Part shown: positions 25,861-35,131 of the stretch, piece by piece
Layout of the letters: every line of letters begins with the position of its first letter
How positions within the stretch are numbered: the first letter of the stretch is position 1
NCBI GenBank assembly: GCA_963759175.1
Contig: CAVWXP010000005.1
Span: 62,001 to 126,000, forward strand
DNA from: SZUA-442 sp963759175
GTDB taxonomy: Bacteria; Actinomycetota; Acidimicrobiia; Spongiisociales; UBA5794
Direction of reading: 5' to 3'
Length of the DNA stretch: 64,000 nt
Notes under the pieces: generated by a model
Database searches by the model: none
What the model was told of the DNA's origin: nothing
Seen by the model: only the letters and a program-made list of their open reading frames with translations
Translations under genes and position numbers: made by a program

Positions 25861-25914
25861 GTTCCTTGCCTTGGCGCTACACGGGTCTGGGGGGACCGAA
25901 GAGAGATCCGATGG

Positions 25915-27288
25915 CTACGGGCGGCTCACCATCACACGCTCGGGTGCGAGCAGGAACGGCGCGAGACATGCGGGGATGTTGCTGAACGGCAGCACGTCCG
26001 CATGCAGGTCGATGCCGATCACGTCTCGCATGAAAGCCCGCCGTACTTGGATTCGCCGCCACATGTCAGGAAACCGCTGGCGTAGACGGGCGCGAAGTGG
26101 GGCATCGGCGAGGGCGATCCCATCCTCGATGTTCGTCGTGAAGTAGTCGGTACCCGTCGCAGGAATCACGTCGACCTGCATCGCCATCCCGGAGCGGAGC
26201 TCGATCGGTGAGTTCTCGAACACAGGGGAGTTCACCCATTCATCGAGGTGGATCTGATGGCCCGGGTTCAGGAAGATGCCGAAGAAGGGATCACCGAGGT
26301 GGCGATCGATGATCTCGAACAGCCTGCCGCCGGTCTGGCCGACATGCAGCGCCTCGTACCACTCGACGATCGCGGCGAAGTACGGACCGACGAGGCGGTC
26401 GACGTAGTCTGGGATGCCACCGGGCAGCTCGGACTCATGCTCGACGACGAATCCGGCCCGACAGTTGAGGGCACCCCAGATCCCGTATGCCGTGGTGAAG
26501 CGGTCCCCTCGTTCGATCCTTCGGTCGCTTGGACCCAGCAGCCCGAGTGACGCCCGTGGACCGCTCGTCAGCATCAGGTGGCACGACAGCGGGCTGCCGT
26601 TCCACTCGAGGAGCCGAACCGCCTCGAACTCGCGCATTCCCGGACGAAGCCCGGCGAGCAATCGTCCGACGGCACTCGACGTGTGGCACGAGGCATGCTC
26701 GAAAGCTGCGAGTTGCTCGGGTTCGTTGATCACCCGCAGGCCGGATTCGGCATCCGTCAGCATCTCGTTCGCGTTCTCTACCGCACCGTCGGGCCCCACC
26801 GCCTCCCGCAGGGCATCGACGATGAACGCCGGCACCTCGATCATGGCCCGGTTTGAGATCTGCTTCCACCCGAGGACCGCGATGCGACCATCGGGACCGA
26901 TGACGTTCTCGCGCATGACATCGACGAGGTCCCTCGATCGATCCCGCGGTTGGCCCGGCAGGCTGAACTCCTGGTGCAACTCGACTTGCATCTCGACAGG
27001 TGCGGCCTCGGCCATGCCGACACATTCGTTCCCTGTGAGGAGCAGCGGTGTCGAGTCGGGTGACACGATGAGCAGTGCCTCCTCGAAGCGGGGGTCGAAA
27101 CCCGTGAGGTAGGACAGGTTGGCCGAGTGCTCGCGGTCGGCGTAGACCACCGCTGCGTCATACCCGCGCTCGGACATCCGCTCCCGGAAACGCACGAGGC
27201 GATCGGCGTACGTGGCGTGGGGGATCTCGGGAGCCTCACCAGGAACTCCGAAGTCAGGCAGGGCGACGCTTTCTAGTGCCACGGTCAT
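25915..27288 (-). CDS. M24-family (creatinase/aminopeptidase fold) protein, probable loss of metal ligands
   Basis: 457 residues with the two-domain layout of creatinase, ectoine hydrolase and prolidase: a creatinase-type N-terminal domain (YADRLVRFRERMSERGYDAAVVYADREH) and a pita-bread C-terminal domain (FLNPGHQIHLDEW, MAMQVDVIP, NIEDGIAL). The usual Asp-Asp pair of the first metal motif is replaced by TAYGIWGALNCRAGF, and the first Glu ligand is replaced in MQVDVIP. Only the His and last Glu-like positions are kept, so dinuclear metallopeptidase activity is doubtful. The start has AGGAGG six bases upstream. It lies 11 bp after the CRTAC1-like gene and is likely co-transcribed. Confidence 0.75.
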   Translation of the reverse strand: MTVALESVALPDFGVPGEAPEIPHATYADRLVRFRERMSERGYDAAVVYADREHSANLSYLTGFDPRFEEALLIVSPDSTPLLLTGNECVGMAEAAPVEMQVELHQEFSLPGQPRDRSRDLVDVMRENVIGPDGRIAVLGWKQISNRAMIEVPAFIVDALREAVGPDGAVENANEMLTDAESGLRVINEPEQLAAFEHASCHTSSAVGRLLAGLRPGMREFEAVRLLEWNGSPLSCHLMLTSGPRASLGLLGPSDRRIERGDRFTTAYGIWGALNCRAGFVVEHESELPGGIPDYVDRLVGPYFAAIVEWYEALHVGQTGGRLFEIIDRHLGDPFFGIFLNPGHQIHLDEWVNSPVFENSPIELRSGMAMQVDVIPATGTDYFTTNIEDGIALADAPLRARLRQRFPDMWRRIQVRRAFMRDVIGIDLHADVLPFSNIPACLAPFLLAPERVMVSRP

Positions 27289-27299
27289 CGATGACCTCC

Positions 27300-28934
27300 T
27301 CAGGAGCCGGATTCGAGGACCACATCCAACTCGTCACCAAAGCCGTGCACAACCGTGACGCGCTCACCTCCGCCCACCGACAACCACTCACCCACCTCGC
27401 CGTCGGGCCACACGACACGGACCTCCGCCTCATCGGAGGGGCCGATACCGAAGTGCGCAGGCACGAGTGAACCACTCGCGTGCCCTCCTCCGATCGTGAC
27501 CTCCCTGGCCATCTCGTGATCACCGACGCGAACCTCGATCCACGATCCCACGGCCATCGAGTTCGGGCCGTTCTGCTGAAGGGAGACCTCGATCCAGTTC
27601 CCCATCTGCTCGGGCGACTCCGTCGTACCGCTGCCGATGTTCCTCCACACCCTGACGTTCTCGACCCTGTTCACCTCCACCAGGTCGAGCAGGCCATCCC
27701 CGTTGAGGTCGACGACGGCGCTCCCCCTCGTGCGACCGGAGTGCACGATCCCCGCCTCGACGCCCCCCTCCACGAACGTCCCATCGGGTTGTCCGATGAA
27801 GAGGTTGTTCGGATCATCGCTGGTGAAGTCGGGCATGGCATCGACGTTCCCCTTCGACACGTAGAGGTCGATGAAGCCATCGTTGTTCACGTCCTGGAAC
27901 TCCGGATGCCACGCCGTCGACGGAAGCGTATTGTCGCCCACATACGGTCGATGGGCCGTCACCCCACGGCGTATCGCGATGTCGGTGTACTCGGGCCGGT
28001 CCGGCCCATCGGCAAGGGTCTGGAGGCGGTTGTCACCCTGGCTGGTGAGGTACACCTCGGGATAGCCATCGCCGGTGACATCGTGGGAGGCAATGCCCAT
28101 GCCCCAGATGCGAACGAGTTGCCAACCCTCCTCCCTGGTGTATGCGACCGGTTCCTCGCCGAACACCCGCCACAGGAGTTCCTCACCATCGCGGTTGTAT
28201 TGACGGTCGTTCGTGACCCTGAGATCTGCCTGGCCATTGCGATCCCAGTCGCTGAACAGGACCGAGAGACTGCACCAACCGGGCTCCAATGCCACAGGGG
28301 CCGCGTAGCCGACATCACCGGGTTTGATGAGCACGTTCTCCGAACACAGGTCGGTCTCGTTCGTGAGATCGGTCAGCTTCAGGTAATTGGCGAAGGCCAG
28401 CGTCGGTAGGTCCGATCCCGCTTCCCATGTCGCAGAGAAGCCAGTGGTCCATTCGCTGCCACCGGCGATCCCCCAGCGCTCGTTCGCACGCTCGAACCTG
28501 CAATCGCCAAGGCCACGGAACATGACGTTCTCGCCCAGTCTCAGCACCGCGAGGTCGACGACGGAATCCGAGTCCAGATCGATCGGGTACGCGCCCGACA
28601 CCGCTTCGAGCTCGAGCCCGGGGGAATCGATTTCGGTGAACCTGAGGTCCCCACCCCGAGCACTGGCGTTCTCGAAGAAGGTGGCAGGGTTCTCACCACC
28701 CGCGAAGTAGAGCTCGGGCAGTTGATCCCCGTTACAGTCGAAGACGGCCACGCCGCCGCCCTCGAAGTAGTCGGATCCGCCACCGTAGACGTGGAGGACG
28801 CCGGCGGCTGCGGTCTCATCGACGAACACCGGAGCAGCAAGCGCTGTCGTCGGCGTCGATGCTCCACCACAGGCTGTTGCGAGGATGCCGACGCATACAC
28901 CGATGAGTCCGAGGGTCAGCGAGGTCTTCGGCAC
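27300..28934 (-). CDS. CRTAC1-like lipoprotein with FG-GAP/VCBS repeats and ASPIC/UnbV domain
   Basis: 544 residues: lipoprotein signal LIGVCVGILATACGG, then a beta-propeller of FG-GAP repeats with calcium-loop signatures (FDCNGDQLPELYFAGG, DLDSDSVVDLAV, DWDRNGQADLRV, DVTGDGYPEVYL, DVNNDGFIDLYV, DLNGDGLLDLVEV). It ends in an ASPIC/UnbV domain (NWIEVSLQQNGPNSMAVGSWIEV, then VRVVWPDGEVGEW). It is an exported, surface-anchored protein of unknown ligand. The GTG start (VPKTSLTL) has AAGGGAG upstream and stands 25 bp after the haloperoxidase gene. CRTAC1-like and vanadium-haloperoxidase-like genes are recurrent neighbours in bacteria, so a joint extracellular role is plausible. Confidence 0.82.
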   Translation of the reverse strand: MPKTSLTLGLIGVCVGILATACGGASTPTTALAAPVFVDETAAAGVLHVYGGGSDYFEGGGVAVFDCNGDQLPELYFAGGENPATFFENASARGGDLRFTEIDSPGLELEAVSGAYPIDLDSDSVVDLAVLRLGENVMFRGLGDCRFERANERWGIAGGSEWTTGFSATWEAGSDLPTLAFANYLKLTDLTNETDLCSENVLIKPGDVGYAAPVALEPGWCSLSVLFSDWDRNGQADLRVTNDRQYNRDGEELLWRVFGEEPVAYTREEGWQLVRIWGMGIASHDVTGDGYPEVYLTSQGDNRLQTLADGPDRPEYTDIAIRRGVTAHRPYVGDNTLPSTAWHPEFQDVNNDGFIDLYVSKGNVDAMPDFTSDDPNNLFIGQPDGTFVEGGVEAGIVHSGRTRGSAVVDLNGDGLLDLVEVNRVENVRVWRNIGSGTTESPEQMGNWIEVSLQQNGPNSMAVGSWIEVRVGDHEMAREVTIGGGHASGSLVPAHFGIGPSDEAEVRVVWPDGEVGEWLSVGGGERVTVVHGFGDELDVVLESGS

Positions 28935-28959
28935 ATGGCTCCCTTCACCGTGACCTGGG

Positions 28960-30831
28960 TCATCGACCGTACAGCGCCTGGGCCTTGGCCCACGCAGCCT
29001 GCCCGACGCGCTCGCCGATGATCCGCCCCGCGAAGTCGTCGGCACTGACGTGGATACCGCCATAGAGCCTCGATATCCCTGCCTGGTCCGCGGCGTCGCG
29101 GAAGGTCGCCCATTGCAGGACGACATCGTCGGTCGGTCCGTACTCGAAGTGGAGGGACCCCTCGGGTATCCGCCATTCGCCGAGTCCGCCAGGGAAGAAC
29201 TCGCTTCCGGTGATACCGGTGAGCACCTCGGCTGATGCACGGCTGAAGCTGCTGTGACCGGACACGTACGCCGCGAACGACGGTGTGACGAAGGTGGGCG
29301 ATTGATATGGCACCCAGTCCACAGCTCTGATCCAATCCACGCCTCCGACGTCGGTCGCGGGGTCGGATGGGTTACCGACATAGGACAACACGGCGATCTC
29401 CCCGACGTGTTCAGCCAGGTGTGCATGGCGGCCACCCACGGTGCTCGTCTCATCGGTGATCACTTCGACGATCCCGTCGACGAGGGGTAGGCCGTCCTCG
29501 TGGTATGCCACGCCTTGGGGATCGGACGACTGCCCGAAGCCGCCCATCCATCGGATCATCGAGATCGGGCGGACGTAGTCGTAGTGGCCTTTGGATCCCC
29601 AGGCCGCGATCGCGGCGTCGTGGTTCGCTCCGTTGAGTGCGAGATACAACTTGACATCCCATTCGAGGCGGTCCACCACCTCGCCTCTGCCACCGATCCG
29701 CAGGTCGTCGCCGAGGAGGTCGGACACCTCATTCGCCATGGTGTTCCAGTGGCCGGGCGGCGTCTCCGAATCCGGCCCATCCGCCCAGAACTCGGCGACA
29801 ACACGCCCGAAGTCGGCCTCATTGGCGAGATTCGGCTCGTATGGCTGACCTGTCACCGGGTTCGTTTCGTGGCCCGGATCGTCGTGGGAACCCAGCGGGT
29901 TGTTGCCGAGCTGTGCGGGGGAGATGTCGACGATCGGGGCACCATCGGGATCGAGGAGACTCCCATAGGCGACGACTGCCACGGCGTCATCCTTGTAGCG
30001 CTGGTCCGTTCCCGGCTCGCGGACGAACGGAGGAGGCCCCGGATCGAGCGGCATCCCATTCTCGGGAGCGGGGTCCATAGCGAACGACGTGACATGGCCC
30101 CAATGCGGGTCGATGAACTCCTGGACACCGCTGTCGAGGAGGATCCCGTTCTGTGACACCATGTTCTCGATCTCGAGTGGTTGCCACCGATTCGGGTCGG
30201 TCATCACCGTGCCCGACTCACGCACCACCAGCGGCGGATTGACGGGCCGGTACGGAGGGTCGGGTTCGTACGCCTCTGCCTCGTTCGACCCGTCTTCGAG
30301 ACCGGCCTCGATGATCACCTCGGCGATCCTGTTGCCGAGGGCGGCCGGCGTATCGCCCTCGGTCGAATCGAATGCCTTGTCCAGGCACAAAGCGTCCATG
30401 AGTTCGTCGAGTGCGGGAATGGTCTCCGTCGCGCCGACGGAGTTGAGGTACCGGTGGTCGAGCACCCTGTACGCGGCGTAACTCATCGCCTCAGCGCGGT
30501 CGCGTTCGGGGTCTTCGGCATCACGATCCTCGTCGACGAAGAGCCCGACCGCATCGTCGTTGTAGGCGGCCCAGGCGTCCCACATCGCAGCGGAGGTGTG
30601 ATAAAGGTTCCTCGCGTGGACGGTTGGAGCAGGGAGGTCGCGTCGAATGGCATCGAGAAGAGCCTCATTCCATAGGCGCGCCACCGTCCACTCGGGATGG
30701 TGATCGGGCGACCGACAATCCTCCCTCCCCGTGTCCGAGGTGCAAGCCACGAGCATCGCAGCCACGAGGACGACCGCCGAGCACAGACGTGTAATCGTCG
30801 ATGCTCTCGCGAGCCCACCACAAGAACGCAC
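28960..30831 (-). CDS. Vanadium-dependent haloperoxidase/PAP2-superfamily lipoprotein
   Basis: About 623 residues beginning with a lipoprotein signal (ITRLCSAVVLVAAMLVACTS). The C-terminal third has the haloperoxidase active-site pattern: KLYLALNGANHDAAIAAWGSKGHYDYVRP, then AYVSGHSSFSRASAEVL (motif 2, catalytic His) and SRLYGGIHVSADDFAG (motif 3, vanadate/phosphate-binding Arg and His). This is the VCPO-type family in which many bacterial members are secreted and have unknown substrates. GTG at 30831 has GGAGG just upstream and is preferred over one at 30846. It heads a three-gene minus-strand unit with the CRTAC1-like and M24 genes. Confidence 0.8.
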   Translation of the reverse strand: MRSCGGLARASTITRLCSAVVLVAAMLVACTSDTGREDCRSPDHHPEWTVARLWNEALLDAIRRDLPAPTVHARNLYHTSAAMWDAWAAYNDDAVGLFVDEDRDAEDPERDRAEAMSYAAYRVLDHRYLNSVGATETIPALDELMDALCLDKAFDSTEGDTPAALGNRIAEVIIEAGLEDGSNEAEAYEPDPPYRPVNPPLVVRESGTVMTDPNRWQPLEIENMVSQNGILLDSGVQEFIDPHWGHVTSFAMDPAPENGMPLDPGPPPFVREPGTDQRYKDDAVAVVAYGSLLDPDGAPIVDISPAQLGNNPLGSHDDPGHETNPVTGQPYEPNLANEADFGRVVAEFWADGPDSETPPGHWNTMANEVSDLLGDDLRIGGRGEVVDRLEWDVKLYLALNGANHDAAIAAWGSKGHYDYVRPISMIRWMGGFGQSSDPQGVAYHEDGLPLVDGIVEVITDETSTVGGRHAHLAEHVGEIAVLSYVGNPSDPATDVGGVDWIRAVDWVPYQSPTFVTPSFAAYVSGHSSFSRASAEVLTGITGSEFFPGGLGEWRIPEGSLHFEYGPTDDVVLQWATFRDAADQAGISRLYGGIHVSADDFAGRIIGERVGQAAWAKAQALYGR

Positions 30832-30993
30832 CCTGCCTCCGATCACCTCTGGCAACGATACTGCCCGGAGCCGAAGAAGATCCTTAGCCGGGTGGCATGG
30901 ATTCACCTTCAGGGCGTAGAATCGAAGTGCGCGTCCGAGCAACCGCCGGACCGCACCGCACCTCAGGTGCGGTAACCAAGCATGGAGGATCCA

Positions 30994-32085
30994 ATGAAGC
31001 GTGGCATGAAACTCATCGTGCTGCTCGCGGTATTCGCGATGGTCGTCGCCGCTTGTAGCAGCGACTCTGATGACGGCGGCGACAGCGGGGGCGACGGCGA
31101 CCTCATCGTCGGCGTCTCATGGAACAACTACAACGAGGAACGCTGGGCGCTGTGGGATGAGCCCGCCATCAAGGCAGCCATCGAGGCTGGCGGCGGCACC
31201 TACATCTCGACCGATGCAGGATCGTCAGAGGAACAGCAACTCGCTGATGTGGAGAACCTGATCGCGCAGGGCGCTGACGCGCTGATCATCCTCGCTCAGG
31301 ACGGTACGACCATCAAGCCGGCCGTGACGGCCGCACTCGACGCGGGTGTTCCGGTCGTGGCGTACGACCGCCTGATCGAGGACGAGGGTGCGTTCTACAT
31401 CACCTTCGACAACGTCGAGGTGGGACGCATGCAGGCCCGGGCGATCTACGAAGCCGTACCCGAAGGCAACTACGTCTTCATCAAGGGCAACGCGGCCGAT
31501 GCCAACGCGGACTTCCTCCGCGGTGGCCAGGAAGAGGTCCTGCTCGAGGCGACCGGCTGTGCAGCGCTCGACGAGAGCTGCGCCATCACGAACGTCGGCG
31601 AGTCGTACACGGACAACTGGGCACCTGAGGTCGCACAGACCAACATGGAGCAGTTCCTGACGGCGAACAACAACGACGTCGACGCCGTGGTCGCATCGAA
31701 CGACGGCATGGCCGGCGGCGTGGTCGCTGCACTTGCGGCACAGGGCCTCGACGGAGTCGTCCCCGTGTCCGGCCAGGACGGCGACGGCGCTGCCCTGAAC
31801 CGGGTGGCCCTCGGAACCCAGACGGTGTCGGTGTGGAAGGATGCTCGCGAGCTCGGCACCGCTGCCGGCGAGGTAGCGATCCAAATGGCCGGTGGCACCG
31901 CGATGACCGACATCGATGGCGCCATCGTCTTCGAGACGCCGGGCGGCAACAACATGAACACCATCTTGTTGGCACCGATCCCGATCACGCAGGCGAACCT
32001 GGATATCGTCATCGACGCTGGCTGGATCAGCAAGGAAGACGCATGCGCAGGTGTCGAGGCAGGGACGGTTCCTGCCTGCGACTAG
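30994..32085 (+). CDS. xylF: Xylose-type sugar ABC transporter substrate-binding lipoprotein (XylF-like)
   Basis: 363 residues: lipoprotein signal MKRGMKLIVLLAVFAMVVAACSS, a Gly/Asp linker and a Peripla_BP_4 domain of XylF type. Diagnostic segments are GVSWNNYNEERWALWDEPAI, NLIAQGADALIILAQDG, VPVVAYDRLIED (strongly conserved in XylF), NVEVGRMQARAI, AVVASNDGMAGGVVAALAAQGL and PVSGQDGDGAALNRV. The ATG has GGAGG five bases upstream. It starts a three-gene importer operon and is followed by a hairpin before the permease gene. Xylose is the likely ligand given xylA and xylB in the window, but other pentoses or fructose cannot be excluded. Confidence 0.85.
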   Translation: MKRGMKLIVLLAVFAMVVAACSSDSDDGGDSGGDGDLIVGVSWNNYNEERWALWDEPAIKAAIEAGGGTYISTDAGSSEEQQLADVENLIAQGADALIILAQDGTTIKPAVTAALDAGVPVVAYDRLIEDEGAFYITFDNVEVGRMQARAIYEAVPEGNYVFIKGNAADANADFLRGGQEEVLLEATGCAALDESCAITNVGESYTDNWAPEVAQTNMEQFLTANNNDVDAVVASNDGMAGGVVAALAAQGLDGVVPVSGQDGDGAALNRVALGTQTVSVWKDARELGTAAGEVAIQMAGGTAMTDIDGAIVFETPGGNNMNTILLAPIPITQANLDIVIDAGWISKEDACAGVEAGTVPACD

Positions 32086-32114
32086 CGACGTAGAAGCAAC
32101 GATCGAGTAACGAC

Positions 32115-32151
32115 GAGGGCCGCGTCCACCAATCCGGAGGACGCGGCTCTC
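32115..32151 (+). terminator. Hairpin behind the XylF-like gene
   Basis: A 13-bp stem with one mismatch (GAGGGCCGCGTCC / GGACGCGGCTCTC) and an 11-base loop lies 30 bp after the stop and before the permease gene. There is only a short TTT after it. It likely works as a partial terminator or mRNA-end stabiliser, giving more binding protein than permease. Confidence 0.65.
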
Positions 32152-32196
32152 GACGTTTCGGCTGATCTGGATACGACGATCTAAGGTACGACCACT

Positions 32197-33552
32197 GTGA
32201 CCGACACTGCAAACACTGGGGAGCAAGACACCTCCCCCGACACGGATCCACGCGATCCCGGCGCGGTGGGGACACCACGCACCGGGTCACGGTCGATCGG
32301 GAGCCTCTTCCGCGTCGCGGAGATCGACACACGCCTGCTGGGGATGATCGCGGCCCTTGCGGTCATGTGGATCCTCTTCCACATACTCTCCGGCGGCACG
32401 TTCCTCACGGCCCGGAACCTGTGGAACCTCTCCGTGCAGACGTCGGTGGTCGCCATCATGGCAACGGGCATGGTGCTGATCATCGTCACCCGCAATATCG
32501 ACCTGTCGGTCGGTTCGATGCTGGCAGCCGTCGCCATGGCGATGGCACTCCTCCAAGCGGAGATCCTTCCGGACTGGCTCGGCCTCGGCCACCCGATGAT
32601 CTGGATCATCGCCCTCATCGCAGGGCTGCTCCTGGGAACGGCCATCGGCGCGATGCAGGGAGTCATCGTCGCCTATATCGGCGTTCCATCATTCATCGTC
32701 ACGCTCGGCGGACTGCTCGTGTGGCGCGGCGTTGCGTGGTGGATGGCGTCGGGCCGGACGATCGCCCCGATGGACGAGACGTTCCAGCTCTTCGGTGGTG
32801 GTTCCCGTGGCACCATCGGAGGTACCTGGACCTGGATCCTTGCGATCATCGGATGCATCGCCGTCCTCGGGCTGATGTGGCGCCGCCGCAGCCAACGGAT
32901 CAAGTTCGGGTTCCAGCCGCGACCGATGTGGGCGGAGATCACGATCGGCGCGGTCGTCATCGGCGCCATCATCGGTGCGGCCGCCGTCATCAACTCGTAT
33001 CCGATGCCGGAGCGCCTCGCACGCCAGTATGCGGAGGAGAACGGCATCGCATGGCCACCGGAGGGCCTCACGATCTCCCTGGGACTGGCAACGCCCGTCC
33101 TCATAACGATCGCCGTTGCTCTCATCATCCACTTCGTCGCGAATCGGACCCGATATGGGCGGTACACCTACGCGATCGGTGGGAACCCCGACGCCGCCGT
33201 CCTCGCCGGTATCAAGACGCGGTGGACCATCGTCAAGACTTTTGCCCTCATGGGGCTGCTCGTCGGCATCGCCGCGGCTGTCCAGGTGGCACGCCTCAAT
33301 GCCGCGACCAGCGGCCTGGGCCAACTCGCCGAGTTGTACGTCATCGCTGCGGCGGTGATCGGCGGCACCTCGTTGAGCGGTGGCGTCGGCACCATCCCAG
33401 GCGCCGTGCTCGGTGCCCTCGTGATGCAGTCACTCGTGTCGGGCATGGTGCTGTTGGGCCTCGATGCCCCACTCCAGGACATCGTGGTCGGCATCGTCCT
33501 GGTCATCGCCGTTGCCCTCGACACCTACTACCGAAAGCGGGTGGCACGATGA
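32197..33552 (+). CDS. xylH: Xylose-type sugar ABC transporter permease (XylH-like)
   Basis: A 451-residue membrane protein of BPD_transp_2 type with about ten to twelve helices and a 45-residue polar N-terminus. The family core reads MATGMVLIIVTRNIDLSVGSM, and the XylH-typical insertion with GRTIAPMDETFQLFGGG is present. A cytoplasmic loop rich in Arg (MWRRRSQRIKFGF) and the periplasmic segment around EENGIAWPPEGL are also XylH-like. YTYAIGGNPDAAVLAG near residue 325 is the ATPase-coupling region. The GTG start has AAGG upstream. Its TGA overlaps the ATPase start (ATGA). Confidence 0.87.
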   Translation: MTDTANTGEQDTSPDTDPRDPGAVGTPRTGSRSIGSLFRVAEIDTRLLGMIAALAVMWILFHILSGGTFLTARNLWNLSVQTSVVAIMATGMVLIIVTRNIDLSVGSMLAAVAMAMALLQAEILPDWLGLGHPMIWIIALIAGLLLGTAIGAMQGVIVAYIGVPSFIVTLGGLLVWRGVAWWMASGRTIAPMDETFQLFGGGSRGTIGGTWTWILAIIGCIAVLGLMWRRRSQRIKFGFQPRPMWAEITIGAVVIGAIIGAAAVINSYPMPERLARQYAEENGIAWPPEGLTISLGLATPVLITIAVALIIHFVANRTRYGRYTYAIGGNPDAAVLAGIKTRWTIVKTFALMGLLVGIAAAVQVARLNAATSGLGQLAELYVIAAAVIGGTSLSGGVGTIPGAVLGALVMQSLVSGMVLLGLDAPLQDIVVGIVLVIAVALDTYYRKRVAR

Positions 33553-34337
33553 CTATGACCGAGACCCGCACACCCCTCGTCGAGATGCGGAACATGAACG
33601 TCGCCTTCGGCGGCGTGCACGCAGTCGAGAACGTCACCGTCGACCTCTTCCCCGGCGAGGTCGTGGCGATCGTCGGAGGCAATGGCGCGGGGAAAACAAC
33701 ACTCATTCGGTGCCTTTCGGGCGCCCATCCCGGCGACTCGGGGGAGATCAAGATCGATGGCCAGCGCGTGTCGATCAACAACCCGCGCGACGCGAAGGCT
33801 CTCGGGGTGGAGACGATCTACCAGACCCTCGCCCTGGCCGAGAACCAGAACGCCCCTTCGAACATGTTCCTCGGCCGAGAGATCCGGACGCGGTGGGGAA
33901 CACTCGACGACTCAACGATGGAGAACGAGTTCCGGACCGTCATGGCCCGGTTGAACCCGAAATTCCTGAACTTCCGGGTCCCCGTCCAGTCATTGTCCGG
34001 CGGGCAGCGCCAATCGATCGCGATCGCCAAGGCGGTCTACTTCAACGCCCGGATCATCATCATGGACGAGCCGACCGCTGCACTCGGACCGGCGGAGACG
34101 GCTCAGGTCGGAGAGTTGATCAAGCAGCTGAAGGCCGATGGCATCGGCATCTTCCTCATCAGCCATGACATCCACGATGTCTTCGACCTGGCCGACCGGA
34201 TAGCTGTCATGCACACCGGGAACCTCGTGGGTGTGGTTGACAAGGCGTCGGTCACGAAGGATCAGGTCCTGGCGATGATCATCATGGGCAAGTCGTCGGG
34301 AGAGGTCACGGACACGGACCTCAGCGAGCTGCACTGA
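33549..34337 (+). CDS. Single-domain sugar ABC transporter ATP-binding protein (FrcA/half-XylG type)
   Basis: 262 residues with one ABC domain: Walker A GGNGAGKTT, signature LSGGQRQSI, Walker B IIIMDEPTAAL and switch His in FLISHDIHDVF. Classical XylG has two such domains (about 510 residues); this protein is half that, like FrcA of the fructose FrcBCA system, and must act as a homodimer. MTMTETRTP at the ATGA overlap is the true start; the frame is open far upstream through xylH but that is shadow. It completes the XylF/XylH importer. A bidirectional hairpin terminator follows. Confidence 0.87.
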   Translation: MTMTETRTPLVEMRNMNVAFGGVHAVENVTVDLFPGEVVAIVGGNGAGKTTLIRCLSGAHPGDSGEIKIDGQRVSINNPRDAKALGVETIYQTLALAENQNAPSNMFLGREIRTRWGTLDDSTMENEFRTVMARLNPKFLNFRVPVQSLSGGQRQSIAIAKAVYFNARIIIMDEPTAALGPAETAQVGELIKQLKADGIGIFLISHDIHDVFDLADRIAVMHTGNLVGVVDKASVTKDQVLAMIIMGKSSGEVTDTDLSELH

Positions 34338-34348
34338 GGTCCGTCGCA

Positions 34349-34381
34349 CGGCGGGCATCCCGGAGGTCTCGGGACCCGCCG
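34349..34381. terminator. Bidirectional terminator between the ATPase gene and the convergent SDR gene
   Basis: A two-part stem (CGGCGGG / CCCGCCG outside, TCCCG / CGGGA inside) sits exactly between the stops of two converging genes, 11 bp from one and 5 bp from the other. Confidence 0.6.
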
Positions 34382-34385
34382 GGAG

Positions 34386-35105
34386 TCAGTCCGATTCCTG
34401 CATGCTCCTCATGGACCACAGCAGGGTTCTCATGGAGCGAGGCTGTCGAAGCACCGTCACGATCGCCGCGGCGACATCCTCGGCGGACATCATGTCGGCA
34501 AGCCCCGGCATATCGGGCGTGCGGCCGGCTCCCATGGCGAACTCGGTCGCGGTGCCACCCGGTGCGAGCGTGCTGACACGGATGCCATCAGACAGCAACT
34601 CGCGATCGAGGCCGCCAGCAAGGCCGACCTGAGCGAACTTCGTGGCTGCGTATACAGCCTCGTCGCCGGCTCCTCGCAGCCCTGCGACGGACGCGACGAT
34701 CACGATGTCCCCGCCGCCGTGGTCGCGGAAGGTCGGAACCGCTGCGCGGATGGGCCAGATGGTCCCCGAGATGTTCGTCTCGACCATGTCCGTGAGTTGC
34801 TCGTCGGTGAGATCCATGATCCCCCCATACGCACCAATGCCCGCATTGACGACCAACGAGTCGAGTCGCCCATGGCGCTCGAGCGCGACATCGACGAGGC
34901 GTCGGGCGTCAGCTGGGCGACGCACGTCCATGTCGACAACGGCCACGTCCACGTCCACCTCGTCGGCGAGGGCGTCGAGGCGGTCGGTTCGGCGGGCTCC
35001 AACGATGAGGTGAGCTCCCTCGGCAGCGAGAGCGCGCACCGCGGCGGCACCGATACCGGCGCTGGCTCCCGTAACTGCAACAACGGTTTCGCGAAGGTCT
35101 CGCAT
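34386..35105 (-). CDS. SDR family NAD(P)-dependent oxidoreductase
   Basis: A 239-residue classical short-chain dehydrogenase: cofactor loop VTGASAGIGAAA, NADP-type basic residues in VGARRTDRL, NAGIGAYG, active-site Ser in IVIVASVAG and the YAATK catalytic Tyr/Lys. The C-terminal part (GTATEFAMGAGRTPDMPGL) is variable and gives no substrate. The ATG at 35105 with GGAGG five bases upstream is chosen over one 12 bases earlier. It follows a Gfo/Idh dehydrogenase by 26 bp on the same strand, so both may act on the same sugar or polyol. Confidence 0.85.
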   Translation of the reverse strand: MRDLRETVVAVTGASAGIGAAAVRALAAEGAHLIVGARRTDRLDALADEVDVDVAVVDMDVRRPADARRLVDVALERHGRLDSLVVNAGIGAYGGIMDLTDEQLTDMVETNISGTIWPIRAAVPTFRDHGGGDIVIVASVAGLRGAGDEAVYAATKFAQVGLAGGLDRELLSDGIRVSTLAPGGTATEFAMGAGRTPDMPGLADMMSAEDVAAAIVTVLRQPRSMRTLLWSMRSMQESD

Positions 35106-35131
35106 GTGTTCCTCCACAGGTGATCGGCGGT

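Noticed and set aside
27300..29453. 717-residue version of the CRTAC1-like protein
   Set aside because: The first 170 residues are antisense-like translation of the haloperoxidase 3' end; the lipoprotein signal and ribosome site place the start at 28934.
32367..34337. 656-residue fusion of a basic N-terminal region to the sugar ATPase
   Set aside because: The N-terminal 394 residues are an out-of-frame shadow of the XylH-like permease; the ATPase starts at the ATGA overlap at 33549.
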